A DNA stretch of 64,000 nucleotides from Coriaria nepalensis (taxonomy: Eukaryota > Streptophyta > Magnoliopsida > Cucurbitales > Coriariaceae): contig CP114481.1 of assembly GCA_027186245.1 (NCBI GenBank), forward strand, positions 28,799,501-28,863,500, in the 5' to 3' direction. The notes beneath the pieces are model-generated. The model ran no database searches. It was not told the DNA's origin and worked only from the letters and a program-made list of their open reading frames with translations. Within the stretch, counting starts at the first letter, position 1; every line of letters begins with the position of its first letter. Below are positions 9,781-22,381 of this stretch, one piece after another. A program made the translations under genes and the position numbers.

Positions 9781-12700
9781 CACACTTTCCTTGCATTGAT
9801 GTTTCGCAAGTTATGCACAAAACTTGTATTTGAAGTGCCAAAATAGAATTCGTTCGAATTGCTTTGAAATAAGTTATTGACTAAATATGACTCATTCAAA
9901 TGATTTTAAGGTTAAACTAATGCACACTTTCCTTGCAATGATCATTTGAAAGTTATCCACGAAACTTCTGTTTGAAGTGTGAACATAGAATTCGTTCGAA
10001 CTGCTTTGAAATAAGATATTGACTTGAAATCACTAATTGAAATGATTTTAAAGTTAAACGAATGCATACATTCCTTGCATTGATCATTTGCAAGTTATGC
10101 ACAAAACTTGTTTTCGAAGTGCCAAAATAGAATTCGTTCGAATTGCTTTGAAATAAGTTATTAACTTGATATGACTCCTTCAAATAATTTTAAGGTTAAA
10201 CTAAAGCACACTTTCCTTGCAATGATCATTTGCAAGTTAGGCACAAAACTTGTGTTTGAAGTGCGAAAATAGAATTCGTTCGAATTGCTTTGAAATATGT
10301 TATTGACTTGAAATGACTTATTCAAATGATTTTATGGTTCAACTAATGCACACTTTCCTTGCATTGATCTTTCGCAAGTTATGCACAAAACTTGTGTTTG
10401 AAGTGCTAAAATAGAATTGGTTCGAATTGCTTCGAAATAAGTTATTGACTTGATATGACTCATTCAAAAAAATTTAAGGTTAAACTAAAGCACACTTTCC
10501 TTGCAATGATCATTTGAAAGTTATGCACAAAACTTGCGTTTGAAGTGCGAAAATAGAATTCGTTACAATTGCTTTGAAATATGTTATTGACTTGAAATGA
10601 CTCATTCAAATGATTTTAAGGATAGACTAAAGCACACTTTCCTTGCATTGATGTTTCGCAAGTTATGCACAAAACTTGTGTTTGAAGTGCTAAAATAGAA
10701 TTCGTTTGAATTGCTTTGAAATAAGTTATTGACATAATATGACTCATTCAAATGAATTTAAGGTTAAACTAAAGCACACTTTCCTTGCAATGATCATTTG
10801 AAAGTTATGCACAAAACTTGCGTTTGAAGTGCGAAAATAGAATTCGTTACAATTGCTTTGAAATATGTTATTGACTTGAAATGACTCATTCAAATGATTT
10901 TAAGGATAGACTAAAGCACACTTTCCTTGCATTGATGTTTCGCAAGTTATGCACAAAACTTGTGTTTGAAGTGCTAAAATAGAATTCGTTTGAATTGCTT
11001 TGAAATAAGTTATTGACTTAATATGACTCATTCAAATGAATTTAAGGTTAAACTAATGCACACTTTCCTTGCATTGATCTTTTGCAAGTTATGCACAAAA
11101 CTTGTGTTTGAAGTGCCAAAATATAATTCGTTCGAATTGCTTTGAAATAAGTTATTGACTTGATATGACTCATTCAAATAATTTTAAGGTTAAACTAAAG
11201 CACACTGTCCTTGCATTGATCTTTTGAAAGTTATGCACAAAACTTGCGTTTACAGTGCGAAAATAGAATTTGTTCGAATTGCATTGAAATAAGTTATTGA
11301 CTTAATATGACTCATTCAAATGATTTTAATGTTAAACTAATGCACATTTTCCTTACAATGATCATTTGAAAGTTATCCACGAAACTTCTATTTGAAGTGT
11401 GAACATAGAATTCGTTCGAACTGCTTTGAAATAAGATATTGACTTGAAATCACTAATTGAAATGATTTTAAAGTTAAACGAATGCATACATTCCTTGCAT
11501 TGATCATTTGCAAGTTATGCACAAAACTTGTTTTCGAAGTGCCAAAATAGAATTCGTTCGAATTGCTTTGAAATAAGTTATTAACTTGATATGACTCCTT
11601 CAAATAATTTTAAGGTTAAACTAAAGCACACTTTCCTTGCAATGATCATTTGCAAGTTAGGCACAAAACTTGTGTTTGAAGTGTGAAAATAGAATTCGTT
11701 CGAATTGCTTTGAAATATGTTATTGACTTGAAATGACTTATTCAAATGATTTTATGGTTCAACTAAAGCACACTTTCCTTGCAATGATCATTTGCAAGTT
11801 AGGCACAAAACTTGTGTTTGAAGTGCTAAAATAGAATTGGTTCGAATTGCTTCGAAATAAGTTATTGACTTGATATGACTCATTCAAAAAAATTTAAGGT
11901 TAAACTAAAGCACACTTTCCTTGCAATGATCATTTGAAAGTTATGCACAAAACTTGCGTTTGAAGTGCGAAAATAGAATTCGTTACAATTGCTTTGAAAT
12001 ATGTTATTGACTTGAAATGACTCATTCAAATGATTTTAAGGATAGACTAAAGCACACTTTCCTTGCATTGATGTTTCGCAAGTTATGCACAAAACTTGTG
12101 TTTGAAGTGCCAAAATAGAATTCGTTTGAATTGCTTTGAAATAAGTTATTGACTAAATATGACTCATTCAAATGATTTTAAGGTTAAACTAATGCACACT
12201 TTCCTTGCAATGATCATTTGAAAGTTATCCACGAAACTTCTGTTTGAAGTGTGAACATAGAATTCGTTCGAACTGCTTTGAAATAAGATATTGACTTGAA
12301 ATCACTAATTGAAATGATTTTAAAGTTAAACGAATGCATACATTCCTTGCATTGATCATTTGCAAGTTATGCACAAAACTTGTTTTCGAAGTGCCAAAAT
12401 AGAATTCGTTTGAATTGCTTTGAAATAAGTTATTAACTTGATATGACTCCTTCAAATAATTTTAAGGTTAAACTAAAGCACACTTTCCTTGCAATGATCA
12501 TTTGCAAGTTAGGCACAAAACTTGTGTTTGAAGTGCGAAAATAGAATTCGTTCGAATTGCTTTGAAATATGTTATTGACTTGAAATGACTTATTCAAATG
12601 ATTTTATGGTTAAACTAATGCACACTTTCCTTGCATTGATCTTTCGCAAGTTATGCACAAAACTTGTGTTTGAAGTGCTAAAATAGAATTCGTTCGAATT

Positions 12701-15700
12701 GCTTCGAAATAAGTTATTGACTTGATATGACTCATTCAAAAAAATTTAAGGTTAAACTAAAGCACACTTTCCTTGCAATGATCATTTGAAAGTTATGCAC
12801 AAAACTTGCGTTTGAAGTGCGAAAATAGAATTCGTTACAATTGCTTTGAAATATGTTATTGACTTGAAATGACTCATTCAAATGATTTTAAGGATAGACT
12901 AAAGCACACTTTCCTTGCATTGATGTTTCGCAAGTTATGCACAAAACTTGTGTTTGAAGTGCTAAAATAGAATTCGTTTGAATTGCTTTGAAATAAGTTA
13001 TTGACATAATATGACTCATTCAAATGAATTTAAGGTTAAACTAAAGCACACTTTCCTTGCAATGATCATTTGAAAGTTATGCACAAAACTTGCGTTTGAA
13101 GTGCGAAAATAGAATTCGTTACAATTGCTTTGAAATATGTTATTGACTTGAAATGACTCATTCAAATGATTTTAAGGATAGACTAAAGCACACTTTCCTT
13201 GCATTGATGTTTCGCAAGTTATGCACAAAACTTGTGTTTGAAGTGCTAAAATAGAATTCGTTTGAATTGCTTTGAAATAAGTTATTGACTTAATATGACT
13301 CATTCAAATGAATTTAAGGTTAAACTAATGCACACTTTCCTTGCATTGATCTTTTGCAAGTTATGCACAAAACTTGTGTTTGAAGTGCCAAAATATAATT
13401 CGTTCGAATTGCTTTGAAATAAGTTATTGACTTGATATGACTCATTCAAATAATTTTAAGGTTAAACTAAAGCACACTTTCCTTGCATTGATTTTTTGAA
13501 AGTTATGCACAAAACTTGCGTTTACAGTGCGAAAATAGAATTTGTTCGAATTGCATTGAAATAAGTTATTGACTTAATATGACTCATTCAAATGATTTTA
13601 ATGTTAAACTAATGCACACTTTCCTTACAATGATCATTTGAAAGTTATCCACGAAACTTCTGTTTGAAGCGTGAACATAGAATTCGTTCGAACTGCTTTG
13701 AAATAAGATATTGACTTGAAATCACTAATTGAAATGATTTTAAAGTTAAACGAATGCATACATTCCTTGCATTGGTCATTTGCAAGTTATGCACAAAACT
13801 TGTTTTCGAAGTGCGAAAATAGAATTCATTCGAATTGCTTTAAAATAAGCTATTGACTTGAAATGACACATTCAAATGATTTTAAGGTTAAACTAATGCA
13901 CACCTTCCTTGCAATGATCATTTGCAAGTTATGCACAAAACTTGTGTTGGAAGTGCGAAAATAGAATTCGTTCGAATTGGTTTGAAATATGTTATTGACT
14001 TGAAATGACTTATTCAAATGATTTTATGGTTAAACTAATGCACACTTTCCTTGCATTGATCTTTTGCAAGTTATGCACAAAACTTGTGTTTGAAGTGCTA
14101 AAATAGAATTCGTTCGAATTGCTTTGAAATAAGTTATTGACTTGATATGACTCATTCAAAAAATTTTAAGCTTAAACTAAAGCACACTTTGCTTGCAATG
14201 ATCATTTGAAAGTTATGCACAAAACTTGCGTTTGAAGTGCGAAAATAGAATTCGTTCCAATTGCTTTGAAATATGTTATTGACTTGAAATGACTCATTCA
14301 AATGATTTTAAGGATAGACTAAAGCACACTTTCCTTGCATTGATGTTTCGCAAGTTATGCACAAAACTTGTGTTTGAAGTGCCAAAATAGAATTCGTTTG
14401 AATTGCTTTGAAATAAGTTATTGACTAAATATGACTCATTCAAATGATTTTAAGGTTAAACTAATGCACACTTTCCTTGCAATGATCATTTGAAAGTTAT
14501 CCACGAAACTTCTGTTTGAAGTGTGAACATAGAATTCGTTCGAACTGCTTTGAAATAAGATATTGACTTGAAATCACTAATTGAAATGATTTTAAAGTTA
14601 AACGAATGCATACATTCCTTGCATTGATCATTTGCAAGTTATGCACAAAACTTGTTTTCGAAGTGCCAAAATAGAATTCGTTTGAATTGCTTTGAAATAA
14701 GTTATTAACTTGATATGACTCCTTCAAATAATTTTAAGGTTAAACTAAAGCACACTTTCCTTGCAATGATCATTTGCAAGTTAGGCACAAAACTAGTGTT
14801 TGAAGTGCGAAAATAGAATTCGTTCGAATTGCTTTGAAATATGTTATTGACTTGAAATGACTTATTCAAATGATTTTATGGTTAAACTAATGCACACTTT
14901 CCTTGCACTGATCTTTCGCAAGTTATGCACAAAACTTGTGTTTGAAGTGCTAAAATAGAATTCGTTCGAATTGCTTCGAAATAAGTTATTGACTTGATAT
15001 GACTCATTCAAAAAAATTTAAGGTTAAACTAAAGCACACTTTCCTTGCAATGATCATTTGAAAGTTATGCACAAAACTTGCGTTTGAAGTGCGAAAATAG
15101 AATTCGTTACAATTGCTTTGAAATATGTTATTGACTTGAAATGACTCATTCAAATGATTTTAAGGATAGACTAAAGCACACTTTCCTTGCATTGATGTTT
15201 CGCAAGTTATGCACAAAACTTGTGTTTGAAGTGCTAAAATAGAATTCGTTTGAATTGCTTTGAAATAAGTTATTGACATAATATGACTCATTCAAATGAA
15301 TTTAAGGTTAAACTAAAGCACACTTTCCTTGCAATGATCATTTGAAAGTTATGCACAAAACTTGCGTTTGAAGTGCGAAAATAGAATTCGTTACAATTGC
15401 TTTGAAATATGTTATTGACTTGAAATGACTCATTCAAATGATTTTAAGGATAGACTAAAGCACACTTTCCTTGCATTGACGTTTCGCAAGTTATGCACAA
15501 AACTTGTGTTTGAAGTGCTAAAATAGAATTCGTTTGAATTGCTTTGAAATAAGTTATTGACTTAATATGACTCATTCAAATGAATTTAAGGTTAAACTAA
15601 TGCACACTTTCCTTGCATTGATCTTTTGCAAGTTATGCACAAAACTTGTGTTTGAAGTGCCAAAATATAATTCGTTCGAATTGCTTTGAAATAAGTTATT

Positions 15701-16550
15701 GACTTGATATGACTCATTCAAATAATTTTAAGGTTAAACTAAAGCACACTTTCCTTGCATTGATCTTTTGAAAGTTATGCACAAAACTTGCGTTTACAGT
15801 GCGAAAATAGAATTTGTTCGAATTGCATTGAAATAAGTTATTGACTTAATATGACTCATTCAAATGATTTTAATGTTAAACTAATGCACACTTTCCTTAC
15901 AATGATCATTTGAAAGTTATCCACGAAACTTCTGTTTGAAGTGTGAACATAGAATTCGTTCGAACTGCTTTGAAATAAGATATTGACTTGAAATCAATAA
16001 TTGAAATGATTTTAAAGTTAAACGAATGCATACATTCCTTGCATTGATCATTTGCAAGTTATGCACAAAACTTGTTTTCGAAGTGCGAAAATAGAATTCA
16101 TTCGAATTGCTTTAAAATAAGTTATTGACTTGAAATGACTCATTCAAATGATTTTAAGGTTAAACTAATGCACACCTTCCTTGCAATGATCATTTGCAAG
16201 TTATGCACAAAACTTGTGTTTGAAGTGCGAAAATAGAATTCGTTCGAATTGGTTTGAAATATGTTATTGACTTGAAATGACTTATTCAAATGATTTTATG
16301 GTTAAACTAATGGACACTTTTCTTGCATTGATCTTTTGCAAGTTATACACAAAACTTGTGTTTGAAGTGCGAAAATAGAATTCGTTTGAATTGCTTTGAA
16401 ATAAGTTATTGACTTGATATGACTCATTCAAAAAAATTTAAGCTTAAACTAAAGCACACTTTGCTTGCAATGATCATTTGAAAGTTATGCACAAAACTTG
16501 CGTTTGAAGTGCGAAAATAGAATTCGTTCCAATTGCTTTGAAATATGTTA
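9781..16550 (+). repeat. HOR block: 16-mer, spacing 2,272 bp, about three copies
   Basis: The class B monomers at 9,951, 12,223 and 14,495 are 2,272 bp apart (16 x 142). The variant TTCGTTACAATTGC occurs in pairs 284 bp apart near 10,561/10,845, 12,833/13,117 and 15,105/15,389, again with 2,272-bp spacing. CTTACAATG at 11,352, 13,624 and 15,896 agrees. The first copy contains a shortened stretch at about 11.4-12.1 kb where A2-like and TTAGGCAC monomers are in a different order. This is the most regular HOR in the window. Confidence 0.85.
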
Positions 16551-17800
16551 TTGACTTGAAATGACTCATTCAAATGATTTTAAGGTTAAACTAACTCACA
16601 CTTTCCTCGCAATGATCATTTGAAAGTTATCCACGAAATTTCTGTTTGAAGTGTGAAAATAGAATTCGTTCGAACTGCTTTGAAATAAGATATTGACTCG
16701 TAATCACTAATTGAAATGATTTTAAAGTTAAACGAATGCATAGATTCCTTGCATTGATCATTTGCAAGTTATGCACAAAACTTGTTTTCGAAGTGCGAAA
16801 ATAGAATTCGTTCGAACTGCTTTGAAATAAGTTATTGACTTGAAATGACTCATTCAAATGATTTTAAGGTTAGACTAAAGCACACTTTCTTTGCAATGAT
16901 CATTCGAAAGTTATACACAAAACTTGCATTTAAAGTGCGAAAATAGAATTCGTTTGAATTGCATTGAAATAAGTTATTGACTTAATATGACTCATTCAAA
17001 TGATTTTCAGGTTAAAATAATGCACACTTTCGTTGCAATGATCATTTGAAGGTTATCCACGAAACTTCTGTTTGAAGTGTGAAAATAGAATTCGTTCGAA
17101 CTGCTTTGAAATAAGATACTGACTTGAAATCACTAATTGAAATGATTTTAAGGTTACACTAAAGCACACTTTCCTTGCAATGATCATTTAAAAGTTATGC
17201 ACAAAACTTGCGTTTGAAGTGTGAAAATAGAATTCGTTCGAATTGCAGTGAAATAAGTTATTGACTTAATATGACTCATTCAAATGATTTTAAGGTTAAA
17301 CTAACTCACACTTTCCTTGCAATGATCATTTGAAAGTTATCCACGAAATTTCTGTTTGAAGTGTGAAAATAGAATTCGTTCGAACTGCTTTGAAATAAGA
17401 TATTGACTCGTAATCACTAATTGAAATGATTTTAAAGTTAAACGAATGCATAGATTCCTTGCATTGATCATTTGCAAGTTATGCACAAAACTTGTTTTCG
17501 AAGTGCGAAAATAGAATTCGTTAGAACTGCTTTGAAATAAGTTATTGACTTGAAATGACTCATTCAAATGATTTTAAGGTTAGACTACAGCACACTTTCT
17601 TTGCAATGATCATTCGAAAGTTATACACAAAACTTGCATTTAAAGTGCGAAAATAGAATTCGTTTGAATTGCATTGAAATAAGTTATTGACTTGATATGA
17701 CTCATTCAAATGATTTTCAGGTTAAAATAACGGACACTTTCGTTGCAATGATCATTTAAAAGTTATCCACGAAACTTCTGTTTGAAGTGTGAAAATAGAA
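16551..17800 (+). repeat. HOR block: 5-mer, spacing 710 bp
   Basis: The class B monomer at 16,625, with the variants GACTCGTAATCAC and GCATAGATTCC, recurs at 17,335 (710 bp, 5 x 142). Between them is a chimeric monomer at 17,051 with a B left half and an A right half. ATTCGAAAGTTATACAC is another marker of this block (near 16,901 and 17,611). The same combination reappears at 42.6-44.3 kb. Confidence 0.85.
17051..17192 (+). repeat. Chimeric monomer: B left half, A right half
   Basis: It starts as class B (TTATCCACGAAACTTCTG, GAACTGC, AAGATACTGAC, AATCACTAATTG) and changes after ATGATTTTAAGG to class A (ACACTAAAGCACACTTTCC). The length stays 142 bp, so the exchange was in register. Related chimeras lie at about 29,053, 42,673, 43,389 and 44,098. 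Confidence 0.8.
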
Positions 17801-20560
17801 TTCGTTCGAACTGCTTTGAACTAAGATACTGACTTGAAATCACTAATTGAAATGATTTTAAAGTTAAACGAATGCATACATTCCTTGCATTGATCATTTG
17901 CAAGTTATGCACAAAACTAGTTTTCGAAGTGCGAAAATAGAATTCGTTCGAATTGCTTTGAGATAAGTTATTGAACTGAAATTACTCATTCAAATGATTT
18001 TAAGGTTAAACTAATGCACACTTTCCTTGCAATGATCATTTGCAAGTTATGCACAAAACTTGCGTTTGAAGTGCGAAAATAGAATTCGTTCGAATTGCTT
18101 AGAAATATGTTATTGACTTGAAATGACTCATTCAAATTATATTATGGTTAGACAAAAGCACACTTTCCTTGCAATGATCATTTGAAAGTTATGCACAAAA
18201 CTTGCATTTGAAGTGCGAAAATAGAATTCGTTCGAATTGCTTTAAAATAAGTTATTGACTTTAAATGACTCATTCAAATGATTTTAAGGTTAAACTAATG
18301 CACACTTTCCTTGCAATGATCATTTGAAAGTTATGCACAAAACTTGCGTTTGAAGTGCGGAAATAAAATTCGTTCGAATTGCTTTGAAATATATTATTGA
18401 CTTGAAATGACTCATTCAAATGATTTTAAGGTTAAACTAATGCACACTTTCCTCGCAATGATCATTTGAAAGTTATGCACAAAACTTGCATTTGAAGTGC
18501 AAAAATAGAATTCGTTCGAATTGCTTTAAAATAAGTTATTGACTTTAAATGACTCATTCAAATGATTTTAAGGTTAAACTAATGCACACTTTCCTTGCAA
18601 TGATCATTTGAAAGTTATGCACAAAACTTGCGTTTGAAGTGCGAAAATAGAATTCGTTCAAATTGCATTGAAATAAGTTATTGACTTAATACGACTCATT
18701 CAAATGATTTTAAGGTTAAAATACTTCACACTTTCGTTGCAATGATCATTTGACAGTTATCCACGAAACTTCTGCTTGAAGTGTGAAAATACAATTCGTT
18801 CGAAATGCTTTGAAATAAGATATTGACTTGAAATCACTAATTGAAATGATTTTAAAGTTAAACGAATGCACACATTCCCTGCATTGATCATTTGCAAGTT
18901 ATGCACAAAATTTGTTTTCGAAGTGCGAAAATAGAATTCGTTCGAATTGCTCTGAAATAAGTTATTGACTTGAAATGACTCATTCAAATGATTTTAAGGT
19001 TAAACTAATGGACACTTTCCTTGCAATGATCATTTGAAAGTTATCCATGAAATTTCTGTTTGAAGTGTGAAATTACAATTCGTTCGAACTGTTTTCAAAT
19101 AAGATACTGACTTGAAATCACTTATTGAAATGATTTTAAATTTAAAGGAATGCATACATCCCTTGCATTGATCACTTGCAAGTTATGCACAAAACTTGTT
19201 TACGAAGTGCGAAAATAGATTTCATTCGGATTGCTTCAAAATAAGTTATTGACCTGAAATGACTCATTCAAATGATTTTAATGTTAAACTAATGCACACT
19301 TTCCTTGCAATGATAATTTGAAAGTTATGCACAAAACTTGCGTTGGAACTGCGAAAATAGAATTCGTTCGAATTGCTTTGAAATATGTTATTGACTTGAA
19401 ATAACTCATTCAAATGATTTTAATGTTAAACTAATGCACACTTTCCTTGCAATGATCATTTGAAAGTTTTGCACAAAACTTGCGTTTGAAGTGCGAAAAT
19501 AGAATTCGTTCGAATTGCTTTAAAATATGTTATTGACTTGAAATGACTCATTCAAATGATTTTAAGGTTAGACTAAAGCCTAATTTCCTTGCAATAATCA
19601 TTTTAAAGTTATGCACAAAACATGCGCTTAAAGTGCGAAAATAGAATTCGTTCGAATTGCATTGAAATATGTTATTGACTTGAAATGACTCATTCAAATG
19701 ATTTTAAGGTTTAACGAATGCACACTTTCCTTCCAATGATCATTTGAAAGTTATCCACGAAATTTCTGTTTGAAGTGTGAAAATAGAATTCGTTCGAACT
19801 GCTTTGAAATTAGATATTGACTTGGAATCACTAATTGAAAAGATTTTAAAGTTAAATGAATGCATACATTCCTTGCATTGATTATTTGCAAGTTATGCAC
19901 AAAACTTGTTTTCGAAGTGCGAAAATAGAATTCGTTCGAATTGCTTTGAAATAAGTTATTGACTTGAACTGACTCATTCAAATGATTTTAAGGTTAAACT
20001 AATGCACACTTTCCTTGCAATTATCATTTGCAAGTTATGCACAAAACTTGTGTTTGAGGTGCGAAAATAGAATTCGTTCGAATTGCTTTGTGATATGTTA
20101 TTGACTTCAAATGACTAATTCAAATGATTTTAAGGTTAAACTAATGCACACTTTCCTTGCATTGATCTTTTGCAAGTTATGCACAAAACTTGTGTTTGAA
20201 GTGCCAAAATAGAATTCGTTCGAATTGCTTTGAAATAAGTTATTGACTTGATATGACTCATTCAAATGATTTTAAGATTAAACTAATGCACACTTTCCTT
20301 GCATTGATCTTTTGCAAGTTATGCACAAAACTGGTTTTCGAAGTGAGAAAATAGAATTCGTTCGAATTGCTTTGAAATATGTTATTGACATGAAATGACT
20401 CATTCAAATGATTTTAAGGTTAGATTAAAGCACACTTTCCTTGCATTGATCATTTGCAAGTTATGCACAAAACTTGTGTTTGAAGTGCCAAAATAGAATT
20501 CGTTTGAATTGCTTCGAAATAAGTTATTGACTTGAACTGACTCATTCAAATAATTTTAAG
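17801..20560 (+). repeat. Satellite, weak higher-order structure
   Basis: All monomers are 142 bp and in phase, but neighbouring monomers differ more and no long periodicity is obvious. A local 2-mer repeat is visible: the monomers at 18,187 and 18,471 share CTTGCATTTGAAGTGC and GACTTTAAATGAC at 284-bp spacing. Class B monomers are at 18,755 and 19,749. Nothing other than satellite is present. Confidence 0.75.
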
Positions 20561-22302
20561 ATTAAACAAAAGCACACTTTCTTTGCAATGATCATTTGAA
20601 AGTTATGCACAAAACTTGCGTTTGAAGTGCGAAAATAGAATTCGTTCGAATTGCTTTGAAATATGTTATTGACTTGAAATGACTCATTCAAATGATTTTA
20701 AGGATAGACTAAAGCACACTTTCCTTGCAATGATCATTTGAAATTTATGCCCAAAACTTGCATTTGAAGTGCGAAAATAGAATTCGTTCGAATTGCATTG
20801 AAATAAGTTATTGACTTGATATGACTCATTCAAATAATTTTAAGGTTAAACAAAAGCACACATTCCTTGCAATGATCATTTGCATGTTATGCACAAAACT
20901 TGTGTTTGAAGTGCCAAAATAGAATTCGTTTCAATTGCTTTGAAATAAGTTATTAACTTGAACTGACTCACTCAAATAATTTTAAGATTAAACTAAAGCA
21001 CACTTTCTTTGCAATGATCATTTGAAAGTTATGCACAAAACTTGCGTTTGAAGTGCGAAAATAGAATTCGTTCGAATTGCATTGAAATAAGTTATTGACT
21101 TGATATGACTCATTCAAATAATTTTAAGGTTAAACTAAAGCACACTTTCTTTGCAATGATCATTTGAAAGTTATGCACAAAACTTGCGCTTGAAGTGCGA
21201 AAATAGAATTCGTTCGAATTGCTTTGAAATATGTTATTGACTTGAAATGACTCATTCAAATGATTTTAAGGATAGACTAAAGCACACTTTCCTTGCAATG
21301 ATCATTTGAAATTTATGCCCAAAACTTGCATTTGAAGTGCGAAAATAGAATTCGTTCGAATTGCATTGAAATAAGTTATTGACTTGATATGACTCATTCA
21401 AATAATTTTAAGGTTAAACAAAAGCACACATTCCTTGCATGATTATTTGCATGTTATGCACAAAACTTGTGTTTGAAGTGCCAAAATAGAATTCGTTTCA
21501 ATTGCTTTGAAATAAGTTATTGACTTGAACTGACTCATTCAAATAATTTTAAGATTAAACTAAAGCACACTTTCCTTGCAATGATCATTTGAAAGTTATG
21601 CACAAAACTTGCGTTTAAAGTGCGAAAATAGAATTCGTTCAAATTGCATTGAAATATGTTATTGACTTGAAATGACTCATTCAAATGATTTTAAGGTTTA
21701 ACTAATGCACACTTTCCTTGCAATGATCATTTGAAAGTTATGCATAAAACTTGTGTTTAAAGTGCGAAAATAGAATTCGTTCGAATTGCTTAGAAATATG
21801 TTATTGACTTGAAATGACTCATTCAAATGATTTTAAGGTTAAACTAATGCACAGTTTCCTTGCAATGATCGTTTGCAAGTTATGCACAAAACTTGTGTTT
21901 GAAGTGCGAAAATAGAATTCGTTCGAATTGCTTTGAAATAAGTTATTGACTTGAACTGACTCATTCAAATGATTTTAAGGTTAAACTAATGCACACTTTC
22001 CTTGCAATGATCATTTGCAAGTTATGCACAAAACTTGTGTTTGAAGTGCGAAAAGAGAATTCGTTCGAATTACTTTGAAATATGGTATTGACTTGGAATG
22101 ACTCATTCAAATGATTTTAAGGTTAGACTAAAGAACACTTTCCTTGCAATGATCATTTGAAAGTTATGCACAAAACTTGCGTTTCGAGTGCAAAAATAGA
22201 ATTCGTTCAAATTGCATTGAAATAAGTTATTCACTTAATATGACTCATTCAAATGATTTTAAGGTAAGCTAATGCACACTTTCCTTGCAATTATCATTTG
22301 CA
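20561..22302 (+). repeat. HOR block: 4-mer, spacing 568 bp
   Basis: AGGATAGACTAAAGC at 20,701 recurs at 21,269 (568 bp, 4 x 142), together with the flanking GAAATTTATGCCC variant and GCATGTTATGCAC (20,882 and 21,449, with one base lost in TTGCATGATTATT near 21,438). After about 21.55 kb the order becomes irregular up to the truncated monomer at 22,303. Confidence 0.75.
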
Positions 22303-22381
22303 AGAGACTGACTTGAAATCACTAATTGAAATGATTTCAAAGTTAAATGAATGCATACATTCCTTGCATTGATCATTTGCA
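22303..22381 (+). repeat. Truncated monomer, about 63 bp deleted
   Basis: After ATTATCATTTGCAAG the sequence jumps to AGACTGACTTGAAATCAC, the middle of a class B monomer. The left part (landmark, EcoRI box) is missing. Landmarks at 22,162 and 22,382 are 220 bp apart instead of 284, which equals a 63-bp deletion plus one base lost in AAGGTAAGCTAATG just upstream. The junction has AAG on both sides (CAAG-TTATG and ATAAG-ATACTG), so a short-homology deletion is likely. Confidence 0.85.
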
